From Actinomycetes bacterium (lineage in GTDB: Bacteria > Actinomycetota > Actinomycetes > Actinomycetales > Cellulomonadaceae), in NCBI GenBank assembly GCA_023425905.1, contig JAFABT010000206.1:1-8454 (forward strand): a stretch of DNA of 8,454 nt, read 5' to 3'. The position numbers and the translations under genes were made by a program. Of the stretch, positions 1 through 6,856 are shown piece by piece. How positions within the stretch are numbered: position 1 is the first letter of the stretch; each line of letters begins with the position of its first letter. The notes below the pieces were generated by a model. The model made no database searches, was not told the DNA's origin, and worked only from the letters and a program-made list of their open reading frames with translations.

Positions 1-1487
1 ATCTCGAGGGGCTCGGCCAAGGTCTTGGCGGTGAGGTCGACGATCGCGAGGACTGTGATGACGCCGTTGTCGCGCAGCGCACGACGCTCGGCGAGGGTCG
101 TCTCCGTCGAGCGTCCGACGCCGTGACCGTCGACGTAGACGAGGTCGGCCTGCACCTGCCCAGAGATGGTCGCGCGGCCGTCGACGAGGTCGATCGTGAC
201 GCCGTCGCGCCCGATGATGACGCGCTCGGCCGGCACCCCGGTGCGCACCGCGAGCTCGCCGTTGGCGACAAGGTGCTTGGACTCCCCGTGGATGGGCAGG
301 ACGTTGCGGGGGCGGACGATGTTGTAGCAGTAGACGAGCTCGCCAGCGCTCGCGTGGCCGGAGACGTGCACCTTCGCGTTGCCCTTGTGCACGACGGTGG
401 CCCCGCGGTCGATGAGCTTGTTGATGATCCCGTAGATGGCGCTCTCGTTGCCCGGGATGAGCGAGCTCGCGAGCAGCACCGTGTCGCCCTCGGTCAACGA
501 GATCTGGTGGTCGCCGTTCGCCATCCGGGACAGCGCCGCCATGGGCTCGCCCTGCGAGCCGGTGCACACGAGGGTGACCTTGTCGTCGGGCAGCGAGTCG
601 AGCTTGGCGGCGTCGACCACGAGGCCACGGGGCACGTTGAGGTACCCGAGGTCGCGGGCGATCCCCATGTTGCGGACCATCGAACGCCCGACGAACCCGA
701 CCTTGCGGCCGTGCGCGTGCGCGGCGTCGAGAACCTGCTGGATGCGGTGCACGTGGCTCGCGAAGCTCGACACGATGATCCGGCGCGGCGCAGTCGCGAA
801 CACGTGGTCGATCGCCGGGGCGAGCTCGCGCTCAGCCGTCGTGAAACCGGGGACCTCGGCGTTCGTCGAGTCGGTGAGGAACAGGTCGACGCCCTCCTCC
901 CCGAGGCGCGCGAAGTGCCGCAGGTCGGTGATGCGGTCGTCGAGGGGGAACTGATCCATCTTGAAGTCGCCGGTGTTGAGCACGAGACCCGCGCTCGTGC
1001 GGATGGCGACGGCCAACCCGTCCGGGATCGAGTGGTTGACGGCGACGAACTCGAGCTCGAACGGCCCCGCCTGGTGCACGTCGCCCGCGGCGACCTGGAC
1101 CGTCTCGGGTCGGATGCGGTGCTCCTTGAGCTTCGCCTCGATGAACGCGAGGGTCAGCTGGGACCCGATGACGGGGATGTCGCGACGCTCCTTGAGCAGG
1201 TACGGCACGCCGCCGATGTGGTCCTCGTGGCCGTGCGTGAGGACGATCGCGTCGATGTCGTCGAGCCGGTCCCGCAGCGAGGCGAAGTCCGGGAGGATCA
1301 CGTCGATGCCCGGCTGGTGCTCCTCGGGGAACAGCACGCCGCAGTCGACGACGAGCAGACGCCCATCGATCTCGAAGACCGTCATGTTGCGGCCGATCTC
1401 CCCAAGGCCGCCGAGCGGGGTGATGCGCAGCGTGCCGGGCGCGAGGGGCGCCGGGCGGGTGAGCGTGCGGCCGTGGGTCGTCTGCAT
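1..1487 (-). CDS. rnj: Ribonuclease J (5' part; C-terminus cut by window edge)
   Basis: RNase J is a metallo-beta-lactamase/beta-CASP nuclease with 5'-to-3' exonuclease and endonuclease activity in mRNA decay and rRNA maturation in the cytoplasm. About 495 residues are visible. The family is usually near 560, so only the last part of the C-terminal domain is missing. Near the N-terminus is PLGGLGEIGRN. The metal-binding motif HGHEDHIGG spans about residues 85-93 (HxHxDH). Further on come NTGDFKMD, TDSTNAEVPG, SSFASHVHR, KVHVSGHA and IHGESKHL, all in family order, so the identification is strong. I chose ATG at 1487 because AGGAG sits four bases before it. An in-frame ATG at 1535 would add 16 residues but has no clear ribosome binding site. 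In many actinobacteria dapA lies directly upstream of this gene; here the neighbour is the divergent nhaA. Confidence 0.95.
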   Translation of the reverse strand, partial: MQTTHGRTLTRPAPLAPGTLRITPLGGLGEIGRNMTVFEIDGRLLVVDCGVLFPEEHQPGIDVILPDFASLRDRLDDIDAIVLTHGHEDHIGGVPYLLKERRDIPVIGSQLTLAFIEAKLKEHRIRPETVQVAAGDVHQAGPFELEFVAVNHSIPDGLAVAIRTSAGLVLNTGDFKMDQFPLDDRITDLRHFARLGEEGVDLFLTDSTNAEVPGFTTAERELAPAIDHVFATAPRRIIVSSFASHVHRIQQVLDAAHAHGRKVGFVGRSMVRNMGIARDLGYLNVPRGLVVDAAKLDSLPDDKVTLVCTGSQGEPMAALSRMANGDHQISLTEGDTVLLASSLIPGNESAIYGIINKLIDRGATVVHKGNAKVHVSGHASAGELVYCYNIVRPRNVLPIHGESKHLVANGELAVRTGVPAERVIIGRDGVTIDLVDGRATISGQVQADLVYVDGHGVGRSTETTLAERRALRDNGVITVLAIVDLTAKTLAEPLE

Positions 1488-1766
1488 GGTTCTCCTGAGA
1501 TCGATCGGGTGCGGCACGGCGACGTCCTCGGACATCGCCAGCTGCCCGCGCAGGTTCCCGCACCGCTCGTCGGCCGTGCGGAGGAACGACTCAAGCCAAC
1601 CGAGGAGCTCCTCGCGGGGCTCGGGCCCGTTCGCCGGGCTCTCGAGCGCGTCCAGAAGCCTACCGTCACGTCACGGCAGTCGGGCGTCGAGCGGCGCGGG
1701 TACGCTGACCTGCGGAGTGCCGGGAAGCCTGGTCGGCGACCATTCCGTCGACCCCGAAGGACGCCC
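1488..1766. promoter_or_regulatory. Divergent intergenic region between RNase J and nhaA
   Basis: This 279-bp gap must hold the promoters of both divergent genes. Actinobacterial -10-like hexamers (TAnnnT) are visible: TAGGCT on the minus strand (plus positions 1657-1662), facing RNase J, and TACGCT on the plus strand at 1701-1706, about 60 bases before nhaA. Neither has a convincing -35 hexamer at 16-18 bp, so these are weak suggestions. The minus-strand reading frame of RNase J stays open upstream to about 1670, but it has no start codon beyond the ATG at 1535. I see no other gene here. Confidence 0.35.
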
Positions 1767-3050
1767 ATGACCGAGCCCCGATCCCCGCGACCCCCTCGCG
1801 CACCCCGGAAGCCGATCCTCGGCCGGCTCACGCCGGGCGCGGAGCGCAACCTCCTCGACACCCTGCGCGGTGAGCGCGTCGGTGGCGTGCTGCTCATGGT
1901 GGGGGCGGTCGTCGGGCTGCTCCTCGCCAACGGGCCAGCGGCGGAGTGGTTCGCGGAGGTCTCGCACACCTACGTCGCGATCGGGCCGGTGTCGCTGAGC
2001 GTGTCGCACTGGGCCGCCGACGGGTTGCTCGCGATCTTCTTCTTCGTCATCGGCCTCGAGCTCACGCGAGAGTTCCAGGTCGGCGAGCTCCGCCGGATGA
2101 GCACCGCGATCGTGCCGATGGTCGGGGCCGTCGGCGGCATGCTCGCACCCGCGCTCATCTACGTCGCGATCAACGCCTCGTCGCCGCGGGGTGACCTCTC
2201 GGGGTGGGCCGTGCCGACGGCCACGGACATCGCCTTCGCCGTCGCCGTCCTCGGCCTCGTCGCGAAGGGCCTGCCCGTCGCCGTGCGGGCGTTCCTGCTC
2301 ACGCTCGCCGTCGTCGACGACCTCCTCGCCATCGTCATCATCGCGATCTTCTTCTCCGATGGAGTCAGCTGGGGGTGGCTCGCGGCCGCGGTCGGGGGCG
2401 TCGTCCTGTTCGCCGCGCTCGTCCGGACGCCCGCTGCGCGGTCCCGGTGGATGAGCCTCGTGCTCGTCGTCGTCGCTGTCGGCACCTGGGTCGCGACGCT
2501 CAACGCCGGGGTGCACGCGACGCTCGCGGGCGTCGCGCTCGGCCTCGTCGTTCCGGCGGTCACGCGCGGCGACGTCGTCGGCGACGGGAGCAACAGCCTC
2601 GCCGAGCGCTTCGAGCATCGGTGGCGTCCGCTGTCCGCGGGGGTCGCCGTCCCGATCTTCGCCCTGTTCACGGCCGGCGTCGTCATCGACCCCGAGCTGC
2701 TGGGCAAGGCCGCGGCGGACCCCGTCGCGTGGGGCGTCGTGCTCGGCCTCGTCCTCGGCAAGCCGCTCGGCATCACCGGCGCGACGTGGCTGCTCGTCCG
2801 GTTCTCGCGGGCCACCCTCGCCCCGGGGGTGTCGTGGCGGGCGATCGGATCGGTGTCGCTGCTGGCGGGGATTGGCTTCACCGTGTCGCTGCTCATCGGG
2901 TCGCTCGCCTTCGCGGGCTCCGAGCGGGCCTCGGAGGTCGTCATTGCGGTCATGCTCGCGTCGCTCGTCTCGGCGTTGCTCGGGGCAGTGGCGCTGCGGC
3001 GGCTGGGGGCGGCGGTGCCGGAGCCGGCTGCGGAGGACGGCTCGAGCTGA
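1767..3050 (+). CDS. nhaA: Na+/H+ antiporter NhaA
   Basis: NhaA is an inner-membrane antiporter that exchanges internal Na+ (or Li+) for external protons, for pH and sodium homeostasis. The protein has 427 residues, somewhat longer than E. coli NhaA (388), with a basic proline-rich N-terminal tail of about 20 residues. Hydrophobic segments run through most of its length. Key residues are present: PTATDIAFA places D154 at the position of E. coli D133, and AVVDDLLAI gives the D184-D185 pair (E. coli D163/D164, the ion-binding site). GKPLGI gives K332 (E. coli K300). The motif FFFVIGLELTREF is also typical. The start is ATG 1767, preceded by AAGGA at a good distance. The same reading frame stays open far upstream opposite RNase J, but that stretch is antisense noise. 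The gene stands alone; acr3 begins 135 bp downstream. Confidence 0.95.
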   Translation: MTEPRSPRPPRAPRKPILGRLTPGAERNLLDTLRGERVGGVLLMVGAVVGLLLANGPAAEWFAEVSHTYVAIGPVSLSVSHWAADGLLAIFFFVIGLELTREFQVGELRRMSTAIVPMVGAVGGMLAPALIYVAINASSPRGDLSGWAVPTATDIAFAVAVLGLVAKGLPVAVRAFLLTLAVVDDLLAIVIIAIFFSDGVSWGWLAAAVGGVVLFAALVRTPAARSRWMSLVLVVVAVGTWVATLNAGVHATLAGVALGLVVPAVTRGDVVGDGSNSLAERFEHRWRPLSAGVAVPIFALFTAGVVIDPELLGKAAADPVAWGVVLGLVLGKPLGITGATWLLVRFSRATLAPGVSWRAIGSVSLLAGIGFTVSLLIGSLAFAGSERASEVVIAVMLASLVSALLGAVALRRLGAAVPEPAAEDGSS

Positions 3051-3091
3051 CGGGGTCGCCGCGGCCCGGCCCTGGTCGCAGCGCGCGTGTT

Positions 3092-3185
3092 CATCAGGGG
3101 TTCACCTGGCGGCCTGGCCACCCGGTATCGAACCGTGTCAATATCGAAGCATGTCGAATCCAGTGTGCCCCGTGATGGCACAGCG
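3092..3185 (+). promoter_or_regulatory. Candidate promoter/operator region of the ars operon
   Basis: This is the gap before acr3. The heptamer TATCGAA occurs at 3126-3132 and 3142-3148, and a one-base variant TGTCGAA at 3152-3158. The second and third copies also form a loose inverted repeat around GCATG (TCGA on each side). ArsR-family repressors bind short AT-richer inverted repeats overlapping the promoter, and this is the least GC-rich part of the gap. No -35/-10 pair is clear: TTCACC at 3101 with TATCGA at 3126 has a 19-bp spacer. That the ArsR half of the downstream fusion binds here is inference. Confidence 0.4.
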
Positions 3186-4304
3186 ATGACCGCCGAGACG
3201 ACCGCGCTCACCGCGACCCCCGGTCGGATGTCCACGCTCGACCGGCTGCTGCCCGTGTGGATCGGGCTCGCGATGATCGCCGGGCTCGCCCTCGGGCGGT
3301 TCATCCCGGGCCTCGGCGACACGCTCAGCGCGATGGAGATCAGCGGGATCTCGCTGCCCATCGCGCTCGGCCTGCTCGTCATGATGTACCCGGTGCTCGC
3401 GAAGGTCCGCTACGACCGGGTCACCGCCGTGACGGGCGACCGCAAGCTGCTCGTCAGCTCGCTCATCCTCAACTGGCTCGTCGGGCCTGCGCTCATGTTC
3501 GCGCTCGCGTGGATCTTCCTGCCCGACCTGCCCGAGTACCGCACCGGCCTCATCATCGTCGGCCTCGCGCGCTGCATCGCGATGGTCGTCATCTGGAACG
3601 ACCTCGCCTGCGGTGACCGCGAGGCGGCCGCCGTGCTCATCGCCCTCAACTCGGTGTTCCAGGTCATCGCCTTCGCGATCCTCGGCTACTTCTACCTCAC
3701 CGTGCTGCCGGGGTGGCTCGGCCTCGACACCGCAGGGCTCGACGTGTCGATCCCGCAGATCGCCGGCAACGTCCTCGTGTTCCTCGGCGTGCCGCTCGCC
3801 GCGGGCTTCGCCTCGCGATGGATCGGCGAACGCCGCCGCGGACGCACCTGGTACGAGGAGCGGTTCCTGCCGCGCGTCGGCCCGTGGGCGCTCTACGGCC
3901 TGCTCTTCACGATCGTCCTGCTCTTCGCGCTCCAGGGCGAGGCCGTCACGTCCCGCCCGCTCGACGTCGCGCGCATCGCCCTGCCGCTGCTCGCGTACTT
4001 CGCGGTCATGTGGACGATCGGCATGGTGACCGGCCACGGGCTAAGGCTCGGTTACGCGCGCTCGACGACGCTCGCCTTCACCGCCGCGGGCAACAACTTC
4101 GAGCTCGCGATCGCCGTCGCGATCGGCACCTTCGGGGCGACGTCGGGCCAGGCGCTCGCGGGCGTCGTCGGGCCGCTCATCGAGGTCCCCGTGCTCGTCG
4201 GACTCGTGTACGTGAGCCTGTGGGCCGGGAGGCGCTGGTTCGCGACGACGACCGCATCGGCCGAGCACGCCGGGCGCACCGGTTACGGCGAGGAGCAGGC
4301 ATGA
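3186..4304 (+). CDS. acr3: Arsenite efflux permease, ACR3 family
   Basis: ACR3 is a membrane permease that exports arsenite (As(III)), driven by the proton motive force. The protein has 372 residues and about ten hydrophobic segments, the usual size for bacterial ACR3. Family landmarks are the start MSTLDRLLPVWIGLAM, then ARCIAMVVIWNDLACGD with the conserved cysteine at residue 130, FTAAGNNFELAIAVAIG, and VGPLIEVPVLVGLVYVSL with the conserved glutamate at residue 333. Both residues are known to be needed for transport in studied ACR3 proteins. I placed the start at ATG 3186. There is no good ribosome binding site, and ATG 3228 (beginning MSTLDRL) fits the usual N-terminus equally well, so translation may be leaderless or begin at 3228. 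The stop overlaps the next start (ATGA), so this is the first gene of an acr3 / arsR-arsC / arsC operon. Confidence 0.95.
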   Translation: MTAETTALTATPGRMSTLDRLLPVWIGLAMIAGLALGRFIPGLGDTLSAMEISGISLPIALGLLVMMYPVLAKVRYDRVTAVTGDRKLLVSSLILNWLVGPALMFALAWIFLPDLPEYRTGLIIVGLARCIAMVVIWNDLACGDREAAAVLIALNSVFQVIAFAILGYFYLTVLPGWLGLDTAGLDVSIPQIAGNVLVFLGVPLAAGFASRWIGERRRGRTWYEERFLPRVGPWALYGLLFTIVLLFALQGEAVTSRPLDVARIALPLLAYFAVMWTIGMVTGHGLRLGYARSTTLAFTAAGNNFELAIAVAIGTFGATSGQALAGVVGPLIEVPVLVGLVYVSLWAGRRWFATTTASAEHAGRTGYGEEQA

Positions 4305-5368
4305 GCGCCGTCGGCACCGCCGCACCGGAGTCGACCGCGCCCGGGTGCGCACCGGTGGCCGTCGCCGCCGAGCACGCCATGGGCGCCGCCGCCGCCGTCA
4401 CCATCGCCGCGAGCCTCAAGGCGCTCGGCGACCCGCTGCGGCTGCGCATGCTCTCCCTCATCGCGTCCTCACCCACGGGCGAGGCGTGCGTGTGCGACCT
4501 CGCGACCGTCGCCGACGTCGCCCAGCCGACCGTCTCCCACCACCTCAAGGTGCTCAAGGACGTCGGTCTCCTCACGAGCGAGCGCCGCGGCAGCTGGGTG
4601 CACTACCGGGTGCAGCCCGCCCTGCGCGGTGCGGTGACGACGTTGCTCGACTCGTTCGCGCCGGTCGCGCTCGCGGCGGGACCGGGGGAGGGGGCCGCGG
4701 TCTCGCGGCCCGGTGAGGCACCGCTTCGCGGGCTCGACGACGCCGAGGACGCCCTCGGTCGCATCACCGCCCGGTTGCGGGACCAGCTGCCGGGCATCGA
4801 CGCCGAGTCGGTGCTGCGCACCGTGCGCGAGTCCTACACCGCTCTCGCCCGCACGTCCGCCGTCCGGTCCCACCTCGTCGTCAACACCGAGCGCTTCGCC
4901 CACCAGCGCCTCGTCGACCTCGAACGGGCCCGCAACGGCGCCGCCTCGTCGCCTCGACCGCAGGTGCTCTTCGTGTGCGTCGCCAATGCGGGCCGCTCTC
5001 AGCTCGCGGCCGCGCTGCTTCGCCGCTACGCGGGCGACGCGATTGTCGTCCGCTCCGCCGGGTCCGCCCCCGCGCCCGAGGTCCACGCCGCCGTCCGACC
5101 GCTGCTCGCCGAGCTCGGGGTCGAGGAGGGTGCCTTCCCCAAGCCGCTCACCGACGACGCCGTCCGCGCGGCCGACGTCGTCGTCACGATGGGCTGCGGG
5201 GACACGTGCCCCGTCCTGCCGGGCATCCGTTACGAGGACTGGGTCGTCGGGGATCCTGCTCTCGCCTCCGAGGCCGGCACCCGCGCCATCCGTGACGAGA
5301 TCGACCGGCGCGTGCGCGCGCTGCTCGCCGACCTGCTGCCCGAGCTCGACCTGCCCACCATCTCCTGA
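4301..5368 (+). CDS. arsR-arsC: ArsR repressor fused to arsenate reductase ArsC, with a helical linker domain
   Basis: One polypeptide of 355 residues carries three parts. Residues about 25-125 form an ArsR/SmtB winged helix: KALGDPLRLRML, then EACVCDLA with C63 and C65, the recognition helix QPTVSHHLKVLK, and the wing RRGSWVHYRV. A short proline/glycine-rich linker follows. Residues about 145-212 look like the three-helix bundle that precedes ArsC in actinobacterial proteins (LRDQLPGID, VRESYTALARTS, RFAHQRLVDLERAR). Residues about 220-355 are a low-molecular-weight phosphatase-type arsenate reductase. Its P-loop runs C226 to R232 (CVANAGR, a CX5R motif), followed by RSAGS, TMGCGDTCP with C299 and C303, and the acid D318-P319. 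The first part would repress the operon until arsenite binds; the last would reduce arsenate. Start ATG 4301 overlaps the acr3 stop and has GAGGAG upstream. There is no frameshift or stop between the parts, so the fusion is real in this sequence. Confidence 0.9.
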   Translation: MSAVGTAAPESTAPGCAPVAVAAEHAMGAAAAVTIAASLKALGDPLRLRMLSLIASSPTGEACVCDLATVADVAQPTVSHHLKVLKDVGLLTSERRGSWVHYRVQPALRGAVTTLLDSFAPVALAAGPGEGAAVSRPGEAPLRGLDDAEDALGRITARLRDQLPGIDAESVLRTVRESYTALARTSAVRSHLVVNTERFAHQRLVDLERARNGAASSPRPQVLFVCVANAGRSQLAAALLRRYAGDAIVVRSAGSAPAPEVHAAVRPLLAELGVEEGAFPKPLTDDAVRAADVVVTMGCGDTCPVLPGIRYEDWVVGDPALASEAGTRAIRDEIDRRVRALLADLLPELDLPTIS

Positions 5369-5425
5369 CCGTCGTCACCCCACGCCTTGCCCGCCCTGCT
5401 CCGCTGACCCACCCGAGGACTCACC

Positions 5426-5857
5426 ATGACCGATGCCACCAAGCCCTCCGCCCTGTTCGTCTGCATCCACAACGCCGGCCGCTCCCAGATGGCCGCGGGC
5501 TACCTGCGCGCGCTGTCCGGCGGCGCCGTCGAGGTCCGCTCCGCCGGCTCGATGCCTGCCGACCAGATCAACCCCGTCGCCGTCGAGGCCATGCTCGAGG
5601 AGGGCATCGACATCCGCGCCGAGGTCCCCAAGGTCCTCACCGACGACGCGGTCAAGGCGTCCGACGTCGTCATCACTATGGGCTGCGGCGACGCCTGCCC
5701 GTACTACCCCGGCAAGCGGTACGAGGACTGGGTGCTCGCCGACCCGGCCGGCCAGGGCATCGAGTCCGTCCGGCCCATCCGCGACGAGATCCGCGGACGG
5801 GTGCTCGGGCTGCTAGCCGAGCTCGGGGTGGAGCCGGTCGAGGTCGGGATGCAGTGA
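5426..5857 (+). CDS. arsC: Arsenate reductase ArsC (stand-alone)
   Basis: This cytoplasmic reductase converts arsenate to arsenite for export by ACR3. It has 143 residues, a normal length for the low-molecular-weight phosphatase-like ArsC family. The P-loop CIHNAGRS lies at residues 13-20 (C13 nucleophile, R19). RSAGSMPADQINP is the typical substrate-binding segment. TMGCGDACP carries C87 and C91, and D106-P107 is the general acid loop. In actinobacteria such enzymes use either mycothiol/mycoredoxin or thioredoxin; the sequence alone does not settle which. The start is ATG 5426, with GAGGA six bases before it. It lies 57 bp after the fusion gene, so it is probably the third gene of the operon. 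It is closely related to the ArsC part of the fusion (shared RSAGS, LTDDAV, TMGCGD, RYEDWV, IRDEI), which suggests duplication or stacking of reductases. Confidence 0.96.
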   Translation: MTDATKPSALFVCIHNAGRSQMAAGYLRALSGGAVEVRSAGSMPADQINPVAVEAMLEEGIDIRAEVPKVLTDDAVKASDVVITMGCGDACPYYPGKRYEDWVLADPAGQGIESVRPIRDEIRGRVLGLLAELGVEPVEVGMQ

Positions 5858-5920
5858 GCACAGCGCACAGGGGGGCGCGCGGAACTGAGTGCGCGTCGGA
5901 GCCAGTGCCGGCGATCCGCG

Positions 5921-6454
5921 TCAGCAGTCGCCAGCGGCAATGCGATAGCGGTGATGAACCTTCTCGACCGAAGCGCGACCACGAACGAGATACTCGACCT
6001 GGATCTGGCTGACGACCGTGTCGAGCGTGGCCTGGGACGGCTCAAAGAAGGAGATCAGGGAGGCCTCGTCTCCGCTGGCGACCACGTAGCCCTCAGCTGG
6101 AAGGCTGCGCGCGAAGACTCGGGCCTCACCGCCCAGGGGCTCGTCCGTCGGCCAGGCGCCGTAGCCGAGTCTTGTCCCTGTCTGGCCCTGCAGACCGTCA
6201 ACGAGGTGCTCCTCGCCGCCGAGATTCTCCCCTTCGGCAGTCACGCGATCGATCGTGACGTCGCGGTCCCCCTTGTTGCGGAAGATCGTGGTGAAGTACA
6301 CCCTCTCCCCGGTTGCTGCCGGGATGCAGACCTCGAACGCGCCGTCGGGCATGCGAGGCCCCACCAATGGGCCCTTGGCATCGGGAGCGCATCCTGCGCC
6401 TACCGCCAGGAGGGCAAGAGCAGCGAGAATCGACTGCGCGCGTCCGTGCTTCAC
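5921..6454 (-). CDS. Putative small lipoprotein of unknown function
   Basis: The protein has 177 residues and I do not recognise a family. It begins with a signal peptide: a basic MKHGRAQ, then a hydrophobic stretch, then AVGAGC, where C22 would be the lipidated cysteine. The residue at -3 is G rather than the usual L, so the lipobox is imperfect. The mature part is polar and could be a beta-sandwich (FTTIFRNKGDRDVTID, with strand-like alternation). Two further cysteines, in FEVCIP and at the very C-terminus, could form a disulfide. The start is GTG 6454; an in-frame stop lies upstream and there is no alternative. AGGA sits about 12 bases before it, a long spacing. Codons use more A/T at third positions than the ars genes. 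It is convergent with arsC, ending 63 bp from it, and nothing ties it to arsenic. Confidence 0.75.
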   Translation of the reverse strand: MKHGRAQSILAALALLAVGAGCAPDAKGPLVGPRMPDGAFEVCIPAATGERVYFTTIFRNKGDRDVTIDRVTAEGENLGGEEHLVDGLQGQTGTRLGYGAWPTDEPLGGEARVFARSLPAEGYVVASGDEASLISFFEPSQATLDTVVSQIQVEYLVRGRASVEKVHHRYRIAAGDC

Positions 6455-6498
6455 TTGAACGGTTTGTCCTGATTGCTGCTAGGTCTTTGATCGTCGAA

Positions 6499-6527
6499 AG
6501 GCTAGGCGATCTGGAACTTGTTGTCGA
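6499..6527 (-). promoter_or_regulatory. Promoter of the lipoprotein gene
   Basis: Read on the minus strand, TCGACA (5 of 6 to TTGACA, plus positions 6522-6527) is followed by a 17-bp spacer and TAGCCT (plus positions 6499-6504), which fits the actinobacterial TAnnnT -10. Transcription would begin near 6492, about 40 bases before the GTG start of the lipoprotein. It is the best-formed promoter I see in the window. The surrounding 60 bases (6481-6540) are 50% GC, clearly lower than the flanks. Confidence 0.6.
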
Positions 6528-6609
6528 TACGCCGAGATCATCATGTGGGTTGGCAAACGAGGGGTACGGTAGGAGACAGGCGAGGGTGCGACGGAGGGCT
6601 GGAGCGCCG

Positions 6610-6786
6610 GTGACCAGGTGGGGCGCATCGCGCATCGACCGCGCAGTTGAACTCGTCGATCACCACCGCGAGGGGTTCAGGGTCGAGCGGCTCTGCCGCG
6701 AGCCGCAGGTCATCTTTAGCACTTACTGCGCGGCCAAGGAGACCCTGCTCAACTCTGCGTGGTCAGTCCATGACGTGGGGAGTTGA
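6610..6786 (+). pseudogene. IS3-family transposase OrfB, N-terminal fragment
   Basis: The reading frame from GTG 6610 gives RIDRAVELVDHHREGFRVERLCRE followed by PQVIFSTYCAAKET. This matches the start of IS3-family OrfB proteins, which typically read like 'DAHRDRFGVEPICRVLQVAPSTYYAAK'. Homology runs from about 6628 to 6744. After that the frame gives an unrelated tail and stops at 6786, so the DDE integrase core is gone. Residues that are usually conserved have also changed (VIF where VAP is expected, YC where YY is expected). No OrfA and no terminal inverted repeats are recognisable. I infer a dead remnant of an insertion sequence, probably involved in rearranging this locus. The family call rests on motif memory and has not been tested by alignment. 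Confidence 0.6.
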
Positions 6787-6856
6787 GACGTGACGCAGTG
6801 CGGGTCGGCCACCGTGTCGATCTGAGCCATGTCGCCGGCGGCAAGGCCACCAACGA

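Noticed and set aside
123..1766. Very long open frame on the plus strand opposite RNase J, continuing in frame into nhaA
   Set aside because: It is antisense to a clear RNase J gene, its translation is low-complexity Arg/Asp/Val-rich, and NhaA has its own ATG with AAGGA. High GC content gives long stop-free frames on the opposite strand.
2159..3382. Long minus-strand frames across nhaA and acr3
   Set aside because: They cross a clear gene boundary, have Ser/Thr/Ala/Arg-rich low-complexity translations and no family landmarks, and are shadows of the plus-strand genes.
3713..4300. Possible N-terminal extension of the ArsR-ArsC fusion into the acr3 region
   Set aside because: The frame is open, but the translation is arginine-rich noise in a second frame over ACR3. 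The ATG at 4301 overlaps the acr3 stop, has GAGGAG, and begins a typical ArsR N-terminus.
5872..5896. Possible terminator between arsC and the lipoprotein gene (CGCGC / GCGCG pairing)
   Set aside because: Only about five pairs form and no T-run follows, which is not distinguishable from chance in this GC-rich DNA.
5951..6472. Plus-strand open frame across the lipoprotein gene
   Set aside because: The minus-strand frame has a signal peptide, a lipobox-like cysteine and a good promoter; the plus-strand translation has no recognisable feature.
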